From positions 62,001 through 126,000 of the forward strand of contig NZ_JAHPYF010000001.1 of NCBI RefSeq assembly GCF_019041915.1: 64,000 nt of DNA, read 5' to 3'. This DNA is from Collinsella sp. MSK.8.10 (GTDB lineage Bacteria > Actinomycetota > Coriobacteriia > Coriobacteriales > Coriobacteriaceae). The translations under genes were made by a program, and so were the position numbers. Of the stretch, positions 8,300 to 16,953 are shown in pieces. The number at the start of each line of letters is the position of its first letter. The first letter of the stretch is position 1. The notes under the pieces are model-generated. The model made no database searches and had not been told where the DNA came from. It worked only from the letters and a program-made list of their open reading frames with translations.

Positions 8300-8559
8300 A
8301 CATAGCCCCCGTCCCGGCGAGCCGGGCGGCCTTCGGGGATACCCCCTATTTCGCTGTGCGCGCGGAGCCCTCCGCATGCGCCTCGACAGACTTGGGGACC
8401 CCACCGAAGGAATGGAGTGCGGGCCGACAGAACGGTATCCGCGGATATGAGACTGAGCCGAAGGCGTCGACGACATGCCGGGGCGGACCGGGACGGGTTA
8501 ACGGCAGGCCCCGCCGACCGATTGCAAGCGGTCGGCGGGGCCATTGTGGCTCTTGACAG
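8300..8559 (+). ncRNA. Candidate guide (bridge) RNA region of the IS1111-type element
   Basis: A 260-nt non-coding stretch between the transposase stop and the right inverted repeat. It contains several potential stems, including a perfect 14-bp hairpin GGCCCCGCCGACCG (8507-8520) with CGGTCGGCGGGGCC (8529-8542). In IS1111-type elements the programmable RNA is reported to be encoded downstream of the transposase, so this is where it should lie. The RNA ends and the guide loops are not resolved by eye. Confidence 0.5.
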
Positions 8560-8580
8560 CGGATTGGGTCATATGAGCGA

Positions 8581-8679
8581 AAACCCGCCAGAGCGAGCAA
8601 GGTGCCTTGAAGCGAGGCGGCATTGACCTTCTGGTCATGCCGCCGAAGCTGAAAGGCAGATTGCCGCTCTGACGGGTTT
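8581..8679. repeat. Large nested imperfect palindrome beside the IS right end
   Basis: The outer arms AAACCCGCCAGAGCG (8581-8595) and CGCTCTGACGGGTTT (8665-8679) match at 14 of 15. The inner arms GGCGGCATTGACC (8616-8628) and GGTCATGCCGCC (8633-8644) close on TTCT. Between them the arms still pair partly. It starts 8 bp outside the IS right repeat, so it may be the structured target that attracted the element. Confidence 0.7.
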
Positions 8680-8692
8680 GCAGCGTCAACTA

Positions 8693-8719
8693 GTTACGCG
8701 GTTCGTAGAACCGCGTAAC
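8693..8719 (-). terminator. Perfect 12-bp hairpin after the RGG gene
   Basis: GTTACGCGGTTC and GAACCGCGTAAC with a 3-nt loop lie 3 nt past the stop of the minus-strand RGG-rich gene. There is no clear T-tract, so terminator function is likely but not certain. Confidence 0.55.
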
Positions 8720-8721
8720 CC

Positions 8722-9642
8722 CTAGAAGCGATTGCCGCGGAAGCCGCCACCGTTGCGGCCGCCACGGTCGCCACCGCGACCGCCACGGTCGTTACCACGG
8801 TTGCCGCCGAAGCCGCCACGGTTGCCACCGCGATCGCCATAGCCACCACGGTTGCCGCCAAAGCCGCCGCGACCGCCACGGTCGCCGCCACGGTCACCAA
8901 AGCCGCCACGGCCACCGCGACCGCCACGGTCACCGCCACGGCCACCGCGATCGCCAAAGCCGCCGCGACCGCCACGGTCGCCGCCACGGCCGCCACGGTC
9001 GCCGCCACGGCCGCCACGGTCGTCACGGCCGCCGCGAGGACCGCGGTCCTCGTCCAGGCCCATGGCGACGAGCGGGGCGATAACCTTATCGAGAGCGGCC
9101 ATCAGCTCGGTGGCCTCCTCATAAGAAAGCTCGGGCAGGAGCTTCTCCTTCTTGTTGGCAAGCTCAACCAGGCCCTCAGCGGCATCCTCGGCAGCGAAGA
9201 CAACGATCTTGCGCATATCGCCCTCGGCGTCGTCGATGCGGCCGACCAGATCGGCAGCCTCGGCCTCGGCCATCAGGCCATCGAGCTCACGAAGGCGCAT
9301 GCCCAGCAGGTCGGACATTTCCTTCTGCTCCATCTTGGGCTTGAGGTCAAGAAGCTTGATGGCGCGCTCGATGTTCGCCATGCGCTCGGCCTTGGCCTCC
9401 TCCTCCTTGGAAATAGCAAAGCGACGGCTACGCAGCAGGCGGGCGGCCTTCTGCATCTTGTCCATCAGCTCTTCGTCATCGTAATCAACGGCGGCCTCGA
9501 CAACCTCGGCCTCCTCCTCGGCGGAAACCTCGTCAGCAGCCTCAACCTCGGCGGCTTCGGTCTCCACGGTCTCGACTGCCTCAACCTCGGCAGCCATGGT
9601 CTCGTTCTCGGTCTCGTTCATGATCTCTTCGTTCTCAGACAT
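8722..9642 (-). CDS. Hypothetical protein with acidic N-terminus and C-terminal RGG-box tail
   Basis: 306 residues, function not known. Residues 1-55 are very rich in Glu, Val and Ala. Residues about 55-195 look helical (KMQKAARLLRSRRFAISKEEEAKAERMANIERAIKLL...). Residues about 200-306 are a low-complexity tail of RGG, GDRGG and GGFG units, the composition of RNA-binding RGG boxes. The tail and acidic head suggest an RNA- or ribosome-associated protein, possibly one that condenses; this is inference. A good AAGAAGGAG site precedes the start. The repetitive DNA encoding the tail (8740-9050) could expand or contract by slippage. Confidence 0.8.
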   Translation of the reverse strand: MSENEEIMNETENETMAAEVEAVETVETEAAEVEAADEVSAEEEAEVVEAAVDYDDEELMDKMQKAARLLRSRRFAISKEEEAKAERMANIERAIKLLDLKPKMEQKEMSDLLGMRLRELDGLMAEAEAADLVGRIDDAEGDMRKIVVFAAEDAAEGLVELANKKEKLLPELSYEEATELMAALDKVIAPLVAMGLDEDRGPRGGRDDRGGRGGDRGGRGGDRGGRGGFGDRGGRGGDRGGRGGRGGFGDRGGDRGGRGGFGGNRGGYGDRGGNRGGFGGNRGNDRGGRGGDRGGRNGGGFRGNRF

Positions 9643-9794
9643 GAGACTCCTTCTTGGCCCTCTCGGGCATCATCGCCCCATTCGCGGGGCCCGTCGCGCA
9701 CTCTTTGCGCTTTAAACATTCATGCCTCTCGGCAAAACGTCCATTAGTTTATGGTGTCGCCCGCTAATCTAGCTGCAGAATCTATGTGCACACA

Positions 9795-11207
9795 TTAATG
9801 CGACATGTGCGACTCGCGGCGAGCGTACACAACCGATACCACAAATCCGACCACGGCAATTACAGCCGCCACACGCACGGCTGCCGCAAATCCAATCGCC
9901 TGGGCAACGTCGGTCGCAACGCCAGCGGCGCCGGCAGTCGCCGCAGAACTCGAGAGCAGGCCGATAAACAGCGACGGGCCAAACGATGCGGCAATCATGT
10001 TCCACGTGTTGAGCAATGCCGTTCCGTGAGGATGCTCGGCGACAGGCAGCGTCTCCAAGCCGGCCGTTTGCGAGGGGCTCAGCACCAAACCGACTCCGGC
10101 ATACACCACAACGGTCAGCGCCACGACGACGCCGATGTTCATGCTTGCGGCCGTCATCGAGATGACAGTCTGCCCCACGGCGATCAGGGCAAAGCCGACC
10201 GGCAGCAGCGGCCATGCGCCACGGGCGTCCATCACGCGTCCGCCCACAATCGAGGTCACGGCATTGCAGGCAATCGCCGGCAAAATGAGCAAGCCCGCAA
10301 CAAGGGCGGTCATGCCGTATGCGCCCTCAAAATAGAGCGGCAACAAAACGCTCATCGAGAACGTCGTCATCATCGACACCACCACAAGCAGGCACGCAGG
10401 CCAAAAACGAACGCTCGCCATGGGACGCACGTTAAGCACCGGATGCTCGAGCTTGAGCTGGCGGGCCGCAAACAGGCCGAGCAGCACAATGGCGGCGAAG
10501 AGCGTCGCGATGCCGGCAATCAGATTGGTCGAGAACTCGCCTACGGAATACACAAATGCCGTAATACCGGCAGCGAGCAAAACAACCGACAGAATATCAA
10601 GCGTGGCGTTCGAACGCTCTCCGACATTCTGAACAAGCTTTACGCCCGCCGCAGCGACCACAATGCCGCCCACCAGCGGCACTACGAATACCGTCCTCCA
10701 GCCAAACAACGTGCACATAAGACCGCTGATCACGGGCCCAAACGCCGGCCCCAGCGTAATGCAGGCACCGCCCAGGCTCAGATACAAACCGAGCTTCTCG
10801 CGCGGGGCGCAAGACAGTACCACGTTCATCATGAGCGGAAACAAGATGCCCGATCCCGCAGCCTGCAGGATACGGCTTGGCAGCAAAACGCTAAACGACG
10901 GAGCGACCAGGCACAGGACTTCGCCGGCGACCATGCATCCGCATGCGAAAAACAGCAGCTTGCGCGTCGAGAAATGGCCGGACAGAAAGGCCATGATGGC
11001 CGTAAAGATCGACGTCACGATCATGTAGCCCGAAACGAGCCACTGCGCCGTGGTGGCACTCACCGAAAAGGCCGCCATAATGTCGTGCAACGCCACGTTA
11101 ATGATGTTCTCGTTAAACGCAGCAACAAAAGCTGCAACATACATTACGACGAGAATTGCCGAGGTTGTCGACGGTGATTGAGTTTGCTTTTGGGATTTGG
11201 TCCCCAT
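9795..11207 (-). CDS. MFS drug exporter, DHA2 (EmrB/QacA-like, about 14 membrane segments)
   Basis: An inner-membrane proton-coupled exporter. The start at 11207 (MGTKSQKQTQ) follows AGGAAGG and gives 470 residues; a much longer upstream reading frame lacks transport features. The opening segment AAFNENIINVALHDIMAAFSVSATTAQWLVSGYMI contains the family's acidic residue in helix 1 and the W-x-x-x-x-Y region of helix 2. ILQAAGSGILFPLMMNVVLS is the motif C-like helix and LGGACITLGPAFGPVISG the antiporter signature G-rich helix. It is divergent from a deformylase gene. Substrate unknown; drug or metabolite export is inferred from family. Confidence 0.88.
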   Translation of the reverse strand: MGTKSQKQTQSPSTTSAILVVMYVAAFVAAFNENIINVALHDIMAAFSVSATTAQWLVSGYMIVTSIFTAIMAFLSGHFSTRKLLFFACGCMVAGEVLCLVAPSFSVLLPSRILQAAGSGILFPLMMNVVLSCAPREKLGLYLSLGGACITLGPAFGPVISGLMCTLFGWRTVFVVPLVGGIVVAAAGVKLVQNVGERSNATLDILSVVLLAAGITAFVYSVGEFSTNLIAGIATLFAAIVLLGLFAARQLKLEHPVLNVRPMASVRFWPACLLVVVSMMTTFSMSVLLPLYFEGAYGMTALVAGLLILPAIACNAVTSIVGGRVMDARGAWPLLPVGFALIAVGQTVISMTAASMNIGVVVALTVVVYAGVGLVLSPSQTAGLETLPVAEHPHGTALLNTWNMIAASFGPSLFIGLLSSSAATAGAAGVATDVAQAIGFAAAVRVAAVIAVVGFVVSVVYARRESHMSH

Positions 11208-11412
11208 GCATTTCCTTCCTCTTGAAACGACAGTCGCATCGCCCCAGAGGAACAGTCCAGGGCGAAAAATGAGCCCTAGACTTACGCCAGACGCCGTACA
11301 CGACGAGTCTGGCAACATGGTCCAACATCGAAAAATTGTAACGCGGACGCGCAGCTTTCCTTCCGCGCTATTATTAAAAGTCCACGAAAGCATAAGACAT
11401 GAGGAGCCCGCC

Positions 11413-11823
11413 ATGATTAAGCCCATCATGAAATCCGAGTTCTTTTTGCGCCTGCCTTCCGAAGACGCGGGACCCGACGATGCCGCGACCGGGCAGGACC
11501 TCCTGGATACGCTCCACGAGCATGAGCACGAGTGCGTGGGCCTCGCCGCCAACATGATCGGCGTGCGCAAACGCATCATCTGCGTAAAGGACGGCAACAG
11601 GACACTCCTGATGTACAACCCGCAAATTCTTGAGCAGGTCAATGCCTATCAGACGAGCGAAGGATGCCTCTCGCTGATCGGCGAGCGTCCCTGTACCCGC
11701 TATCGCCGCATTAAGGTGGAGTATTTGGACGAGAACTTCGTCCACCGCATCAAAAACTTCTCGGGCTACACCGCCGAGATCATCCAGCACGAAATCGACC
11801 ACTGCAATGGCGTCGTGGTTTAG
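11413..11823 (+). CDS. def: Peptide deformylase, short form
   Basis: Removes the N-formyl group from new proteins in the cytosol using a metal held by one Cys and two His. The 136-residue protein has motif 1 as GLAANMIG (the usual Gln is Met), motif 2 as EGCLS with the metal Cys, and motif 3 as QHEIDH with both His and the catalytic Glu. The start at 11413 follows GAGGAG. It is 37 nt upstream of a LysR gene. A second deformylase-like protein at 25354 has the reverse pattern of changes. This one keeps the residues thought essential, so it is the likelier active enzyme, though a housekeeping deformylase may exist elsewhere. Confidence 0.85.
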   Translation: MIKPIMKSEFFLRLPSEDAGPDDAATGQDLLDTLHEHEHECVGLAANMIGVRKRIICVKDGNRTLLMYNPQILEQVNAYQTSEGCLSLIGERPCTRYRRIKVEYLDENFVHRIKNFSGYTAEIIQHEIDHCNGVVV

Positions 11824-11859
11824 GCCACCTGCCAAAATGAGGGTACCGGAGGCCTCCCT

Positions 11860-12783
11860 ATGGATATCAGCCGCTTTGGCGAATTCGCCATCTTAGCGCA
11901 GTCACGCACGTTTCTTGATGCGGCGGAACTGCTTTTCATGTCGCAATCAACCCTCTCCAAGCACATCATGGCAATGGAGCACGAACTCGGCTGCAAGCTC
12001 ATCGATCGAAGCCAGCGCCACGTAACACTCACCGCGCAAGGTGAAGCGCTCCTCCCCTATGCGCAAAAAATTGCGACGCTTCAGCACCGCTATCTTGCCG
12101 CCATTCAAATAGGCGCAGGTGAGCCGCTCGAGCACCTCACCGTCGGTTCTATCCCCATTATGGCCCCTTATGGGATCACGGACGCCGTCATCGATTTTCA
12201 GCAGGCGAACCCCTCATATTCTGTCGAGCTCATCGAGGGCGAGGGCGACACACTCAAGCGCATGCTCCTGCACGAGGACATTGACCTGGCCTTCATCCGT
12301 GACGGCGGCGCCATCGAGCCGGAGTTCAAAAAGATTCCCTTTACGACCGACCGGCTCGTGGCCGTCCTTCCGCTCGACCATCCGCTCGCCGAACGTGACG
12401 CCGTTGAGATAGACGACCTTATCGACGAGAATTTCCTCATGCTTCCCCAAGGCTCGTTCGTAAGCGAGCTCGTCCTTTCCCTTTGTCGCGAAGCTGAATT
12501 TGGCCCACGTGTTACGTTCACCGGCAAACGAGCCGAGAACATCATCTCCCTTGTCGCGCGCGGCGCCGGCGTCTCATTCCTCATGCGCAAGCCGGCGGAA
12601 TCGCTTGCCAGCGGAAAGGTAGCCCTGGTGCCGCTTGAGCCCGCGACGACCTCCGAGGTCAGGCTCTACCTCAAGCGGAACGCCGCGCACTCGCAGGCGG
12701 TCGTCTCGTTCATCGGCTTCCTCCCCTACCGTCAGCTCCTGCAGGGCGACCGTACATCTTCCACCGCGGCACGACCGTCATAA
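11860..12783 (+). CDS. LysR-family transcriptional regulator
   Basis: 307 residues. The winged helix-turn-helix is at residues 1-60 (FAILAQSRTFLDAAELLFMSQSTLSKHIMAMEHELGCKLIDRS), followed by a periplasmic-binding-like effector domain (SIPIMAPYGITDAVIDFQQANPSYSVELIEG...). A GGAGG site precedes the start. It ends at a strong bidirectional terminator. No adjacent target stands out: the upstream deformylase is co-oriented and the downstream PTS gene is convergent, so the regulon is unknown. Confidence 0.92.
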   Translation: MDISRFGEFAILAQSRTFLDAAELLFMSQSTLSKHIMAMEHELGCKLIDRSQRHVTLTAQGEALLPYAQKIATLQHRYLAAIQIGAGEPLEHLTVGSIPIMAPYGITDAVIDFQQANPSYSVELIEGEGDTLKRMLLHEDIDLAFIRDGGAIEPEFKKIPFTTDRLVAVLPLDHPLAERDAVEIDDLIDENFLMLPQGSFVSELVLSLCREAEFGPRVTFTGKRAENIISLVARGAGVSFLMRKPAESLASGKVALVPLEPATTSEVRLYLKRNAAHSQAVVSFIGFLPYRQLLQGDRTSSTAARPS

Positions 12784-12846
12784 TCCCCGCTGCTCCACAA
12801 CCGCAGCCCTGTGTCCGCAAACACGCTGACAACGGCACATAATACA

Positions 12847-12886
12847 AATATGCCTCGGGCGGCACGTCGCCGTCCGAGGCATATTT
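12847..12886. terminator. Bidirectional terminator between LysR and PTS gene
   Basis: AAATATGCCTCGG pairs with CCGAGGCATATTT around a short inner stem, with A/T runs on both sides. It lies between two convergent genes. Confidence 0.9.
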
Positions 12887-12906
12887 AGTTAAAGTGCGCA
12901 GAAAGA

Positions 12907-14349
12907 CTAGTCCACCGAGATGTTGAGTGCCTTACCGCCCTCGTCCTTCTTGGTACCGATCGCCATAGCGGCGACAAGAGCCAGAACGAAAGCGACCACA
13001 CCGGAGATGACAAGGCCGATAAAGCCCGTGTCGATGCCGGCAGGGTTAATAAAGCTCGGGAAACCGAGCGGGCCGGAGGCGCCGAAGGCATAGAGCTTGG
13101 CACCCATGAGGCCGGCAATGGCGCCGCCTACACCAGCGGAAATAAAGGTTGCCCACATAAGGCGCTTACGCGGCAGCAAGATGGCGTAAAGCGCAGGCTC
13201 GTTGACACCGAAAATCGAAGAGACAAGGGCGGGAATGTTGACGGCAGCATTTTCCTCGGAGTCCTTGGTTCGGATGATCATGCCAAGCACAGCGCCGGCG
13301 ATGGCACAACCGCCTGCATACACGAGCGGGTTAATGAGGTCATAGCCGTAGGTTGCGACATCGAGGAACCACAGCGGGATGATGCCCCAGTGCAGGCCGA
13401 ACATGACGAGCAGGCTCCAGAACGTGCCGATGACGAAGCCGGCGATGGCGAGTTGGAAGTTGATGAGCATCAGAATGATCTGGGCAACGATGTTGGAGAG
13501 GACCGTCATGACCGGACCGACCACAAGCAGGCCAAGGATGCCGCAAATGAGGAGCGTCAGGATGTTGGAGAAGAACGAGCTCACAAGCGCGGGCAGCGCG
13601 TTAGAAAGGGCCTTGTGCACCTTGGAGGCAATCCAGACGATAAAGATCGCAGGCAGAATCGTCGATGAGTAATTCTGCATGATCAGCGGGATGCCAAAAA
13701 TATCACCGTAGACATTGGACTCGAAGACCGTACCGGCGCCGAGCGTGTAGAGCGGATCTCCGCCCATAAGGGCAACGAGCGTCGGATAGACGAGGATACC
13801 GCCGAGCGCCATTCCCATAACGGGCTTAAGTCCGAACTTCTTGGCCGACGTCCAGCCAATGATTAGCGGAAAGTAATAGAAGACCGAATCTCCGATTGCC
13901 GAGAGCGTCACATACGTATCGCTGTCCTTGGCAAGCCAACCGGCAACCGTGCAGAGCGCGAGCATCGACTTGATAAAGCCACCGGCCATAAGCACGCCAA
14001 GAACCGGTTGCAGAATCTCGGAGATGATGGCCAGCAGACGCGAGAATGGATCGCCCTTTTTGACGTCGTCGCCTTCATCGATATCGAGTGCGGGTTTGGA
14101 GTCGAACCCGCCAATCTGAACAAGGTCGTTGTAGACGGCCTCGACAGTGGCACCAATCACGACCTGATACTGTCCGCCGGCCTGGATGACGTCAACGACG
14201 CCCTTCGTCGCCTTAAGCTCATTGGTCTGGGCGAGCGATTCATCCTTGAGGTGGAAGCGGAGACGCGTAATGCAGTGGCTCACGTCTAACACATTGTCTC
14301 GACCACCGACCTTTGTGATGATTTCATCGCAAAGCTTCTGGTATTTCAT
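12907..14349 (-). CDS. PTS transporter EIIBC, glucose/beta-glucoside superfamily
   Basis: A membrane sugar permease that phosphorylates its sugar on entry. The EIIB domain (1-90) has the phospho-Cys at residue 26 in CITRLRFHL. The EIIC domain (about 105-470) has many hydrophobic segments, GLHWGIIPLW and the NEPALYAILLP motif. No EIIA domain is attached or adjacent, so EIIA must come from another gene. The start at 14349 follows AAGGAG; a longer upstream frame is unsupported. It is the last gene of a same-strand run with two ceramidase-fold proteins and an amidohydrolase, separated from them by 193 bp. The sugar is unknown; beta-glucosides, sucrose or amino-sugar conjugates are possible. Confidence 0.9.
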   Translation of the reverse strand: MKYQKLCDEIITKVGGRDNVLDVSHCITRLRFHLKDESLAQTNELKATKGVVDVIQAGGQYQVVIGATVEAVYNDLVQIGGFDSKPALDIDEGDDVKKGDPFSRLLAIISEILQPVLGVLMAGGFIKSMLALCTVAGWLAKDSDTYVTLSAIGDSVFYYFPLIIGWTSAKKFGLKPVMGMALGGILVYPTLVALMGGDPLYTLGAGTVFESNVYGDIFGIPLIMQNYSSTILPAIFIVWIASKVHKALSNALPALVSSFFSNILTLLICGILGLLVVGPVMTVLSNIVAQIILMLINFQLAIAGFVIGTFWSLLVMFGLHWGIIPLWFLDVATYGYDLINPLVYAGGCAIAGAVLGMIIRTKDSEENAAVNIPALVSSIFGVNEPALYAILLPRKRLMWATFISAGVGGAIAGLMGAKLYAFGASGPLGFPSFINPAGIDTGFIGLVISGVVAFVLALVAAMAIGTKKDEGGKALNISVD

Positions 14350-14542
14350 GGAATTCTCCTTTTTCTGAGCGGGGTATAGCATCGATTTCATGCCTCCGTA
14401 GTCGACGTGGGAGGGCAAGGAACCCACTTCCCCCTTTGAAATCCGCGGACGCACGTACGCCCGGGATGCGAAACGGCAGAGAAGATGGAAGATGCCGATC
14501 ACATGGCGGCGAGCCTCATTGGCCCATGTCACGCAATCAGGT

Positions 14543-15661
14543 CTACAAACGCGAATCTGCTGCGCCGAGAAGTCTCGTCGTCTGGCAGAACTTGTCACAC
14601 AGACGTTCCGGTTCGCCCTGGGGAATCTGAGTACGCTCGGTCTCAAAGGAGAGGCCGTACTCGCGTGCCGGAAGGAAATACTCGAAATAGCCGTTGGTGT
14701 AACCGCAAACTATTCCCTCGACCGGGCATTCGCGCTTCATGCGAATACCCAAGTCGCTGCCGAGCTCACTCGGGAACACAAAGAGATGCAGGCCGCCCAA
14801 ACTGATGACGGCACACTTAAGCGTGAGCGAAAAGTCGTCATGGGCAACGGTGTGATAGAACGTCTGAGGCTCGATGCGGTCGAGAACGACCTCGCGATCG
14901 AGCTTGATCTGGGAAATCGCCTCGGCAAGACCGGTCGAAACGCGCTCGACCTCGGGAATGCCGCGTCCCTGGCGAAAATTGCGGTCGCTACAGTCGCCAG
15001 CAGCACCGACGACCATGGCCGGATAGTAACCAAGACTCTGAGCGAGCTTTTTGCCGGTGAGACCGGCGAGTTCGCTCGTGAGCTCCGTGCAGTCGGGTCC
15101 GACGCAAGCGGAATGCACCGCCCAGTTCACAAAGCCCGCAAATGGCTTGCCTTCGGTATCGAAGAACGATACGACAATGACCTCATTGTCGGCGAGTTCA
15201 CCTGGGATGATGCGGTTGTCGTAGAAACCGGTGATGACCCGCTTGCCCAAGCGACAAATCGCGGGCTGTGCGTTGGCGCGGCACTCCTCAAAGCATTGGC
15301 AAATGGTATCGAGGAACCAGCGGTAGTAGTTCTCGTCGAACTTTCCCGTCCACCAGCTGCGGTGGTAAGCGACGATTGAAGTATGGTCGTGCGTCGCCGA
15401 GAGCAGGACGCAATCACGGTCAATGCCGTAGCGCTCGGCGAGCATTGTCTTGACTTCCTCGGCCATGCTTTCCTCGAACTCGAGGACATCGGCATTAAAG
15501 AGAAACACTTCACGTTCGCCTTGCTGGAAGAGAATGGCGTTGGCGAAGACGTCGTCATGGACGCCCGTCGCAGGTTCAAGACGGTTGGGAAGATTGCGGT
15601 AGCCAATCAGGTAGATGTCGCCCTGTGGGGTGATTTTGCGGCGCGCGTGTCCAATGTTCAT
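14543..15661 (-). CDS. Neutral/alkaline ceramidase N-terminal-fold protein (copy B)
   Basis: 372 residues, no signal peptide, so probably cytosolic. Family-type motifs are LLSATHDHTS (H91, H93; like the zinc site ATHTHS), FVNWAVHSACVG (a further His) and GAAGDCSDR (like the GD-SP loop). It lacks the C-terminal immunoglobulin-like domain of true secreted ceramidases. It lies 19 nt after a second, related gene and upstream of a PTS permease, so the natural substrate is more likely a small imported amide or glycoside than membrane ceramide. This is inference. The ribosome-binding site is AGGAG. Hydrolysis of an amide bond is the best family-based guess. Confidence 0.75.
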   Translation of the reverse strand: MNIGHARRKITPQGDIYLIGYRNLPNRLEPATGVHDDVFANAILFQQGEREVFLFNADVLEFEESMAEEVKTMLAERYGIDRDCVLLSATHDHTSIVAYHRSWWTGKFDENYYRWFLDTICQCFEECRANAQPAICRLGKRVITGFYDNRIIPGELADNEVIVVSFFDTEGKPFAGFVNWAVHSACVGPDCTELTSELAGLTGKKLAQSLGYYPAMVVGAAGDCSDRNFRQGRGIPEVERVSTGLAEAISQIKLDREVVLDRIEPQTFYHTVAHDDFSLTLKCAVISLGGLHLFVFPSELGSDLGIRMKRECPVEGIVCGYTNGYFEYFLPAREYGLSFETERTQIPQGEPERLCDKFCQTTRLLGAADSRL

Positions 15662-15679
15662 GCACGTTCTCCTTCTGTG

Positions 15680-16927
15680 TCACGCCGCATTCAAGGCGGC
15701 AATGATGATTTCGACGAGGCGCTCATGGGATCCGGCGGCAAAACCGGAGTTCATGGCCTCATAGGTGATCTTTTCGTACGCGTCGGGAGCCGGTAGGTAC
15801 TTCTGTCCGCCGTTGACGAGCGTGGCAAAGAACACAGAGCCGGACCGAGCGGCGCGCACAGTGGCGCCGAATGCACTCGAGACCTCGGGTTGTACGCCGA
15901 CAAGCTCGACGTTTCCCAGTCGGAGCAGATAGACCCTCGTGCGCTGCTCGCCAGCGGCATGAAACTCATACGTTCGGTGCGGAGCCAAAGAGTGAAAATC
16001 GGCGCGTGTCTGAGCGGGCAGGAGAACGTCGACCGTGCGGGCATCGATGCCGGTAGCGTCATCCTCACGCGCCATGCGAGCGGTCTCGATTAAAGCATCG
16101 CCCAAGGCCTGCCCCTGCTGGTGCAGCATGCGGTATCCGTCCTCATGGGCATCGACCGTCTGCTTAACGCCGGCCGCATCGAACATGACGTTCATGGCGC
16201 GCTCCGCCGGACTTTGGTCGCCCGCGGCGCCTGGCAGCAACAGGGCAACGCCGCCCAGCTCGCGCTCGAGTGACATGGCGGCAAAACCAAAGAGGTCTCC
16301 GCTCGCCATGCGCCTCCCCTCGGAGTCGCGCGACCCGTCGAGCACGGAGGACTGAACGTCCGCCGTCGCGAGCACGGCAACATACTCGCCCCCGGCATCC
16401 CTTATGGCGAGTACGGGCATCGTGTGGTCGGCAAACCCCCTGGGATTCGAGCCCAACCACCAGCCGGCAGGCGTCTCGATGTCGCGATTAACGTTCACGG
16501 GGCATTCGCCCTCCACAGTGGCGAGAGTGACGGAGCGAATGCCCGCAACAGCGCGCTCGACAGCCGTGCGGGCGGCAGCGACGAGTGCTGCGCGATAGCG
16601 CTCGTTGCGATTGCGGGTAGCATCGTCGGCAAGATGCCCGGGAGTGCGGACGTGAGGCATGGAAAACGTGTGGGTAGGAACCACCCAAGAATAAGCACCG
16701 CTGCAATTGGCGGCATCCTCAACAATCTCACGCAGATCGGCGAGTAGAGCCGGAGCGATCGAGGTGACCTCAAGCGAAAGGACGCAGGCGCGTCGCCCCG
16801 TTCCCTCGATGATAAGGGCACGGGCGAAGACCTCATGACGGAGTTCGTCGAAACCGTCGAACGGCAACACGTCCCCAAGATCGATGGCCACACGAGCGGC
16901 CCCAGCCCTCATCTCTCCTTCGTCCAT
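15680..16927 (-). CDS. Neutral/alkaline ceramidase N-terminal-fold protein (copy A)
   Basis: 415 residues from the start at 16927 (MDEGEMRAGAARVAIDLGD; GAGGGGAG upstream). It shares the overall plan of copy B: SWVVPTHTFSMPH at the zinc-site position, where one His of THTH is Phe, DHTMPVLAIRDAGGEYVAVLATADVQS, and PGAAGDQSPAERAMN, the GD-SP loop. The altered metal motif suggests that copy A differs from copy B in metal use or activity. It begins 26 nt after the amidohydrolase and ends 18 nt before copy B, so these three genes form an operon. No signal peptide is seen. Substrate unknown. Confidence 0.7.
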   Translation of the reverse strand: MDEGEMRAGAARVAIDLGDVLPFDGFDELRHEVFARALIIEGTGRRACVLSLEVTSIAPALLADLREIVEDAANCSGAYSWVVPTHTFSMPHVRTPGHLADDATRNRNERYRAALVAAARTAVERAVAGIRSVTLATVEGECPVNVNRDIETPAGWWLGSNPRGFADHTMPVLAIRDAGGEYVAVLATADVQSSVLDGSRDSEGRRMASGDLFGFAAMSLERELGGVALLLPGAAGDQSPAERAMNVMFDAAGVKQTVDAHEDGYRMLHQQGQALGDALIETARMAREDDATGIDARTVDVLLPAQTRADFHSLAPHRTYEFHAAGEQRTRVYLLRLGNVELVGVQPEVSSAFGATVRAARSGSVFFATLVNGGQKYLPAPDAYEKITYEAMNSGFAAGSHERLVEIIIAALNAA

Positions 16928-16953
16928 GGCAGATACTCCCCTCTGATTGCCGC

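Larger units (their letters stand above)
7054..8573 (+). mobile_element. IS110-family insertion sequence, IS1111-type with subterminal inverted repeats
   Basis: A perfect 14-bp inverted repeat TATGACCCAATCCG (7054-7067) and its complement (8560-8573) bracket the DEDD transposase gene. Subterminal repeats are the mark of the IS1111 branch; plain IS110 elements lack them. The true ends lie a few bases outside these repeats and cannot be fixed from one copy. An outward TTGACA at 8553-8558, just inside the right repeat, could form a junction promoter in the excised circle. A 260-nt structured non-coding stretch lies between the gene and the right repeat. Confidence 0.85.

Noticed and set aside
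8300-8560. Short open frames in the 3' part of the IS
   Set aside because: Codon patterns and lack of start signals argue against coding; the stretch is better explained as structured non-coding DNA.
8740-9050. CRISPR-like or VNTR array
   Set aside because: The regular repeats are codons of the RGG tail of a protein; there are no spacers.
9786-11177. 463-codon plus-strand open frame opposite the MFS exporter
   Set aside because: Composition (Arg, His, Gln rich) is typical of antisense reading of a membrane protein gene.
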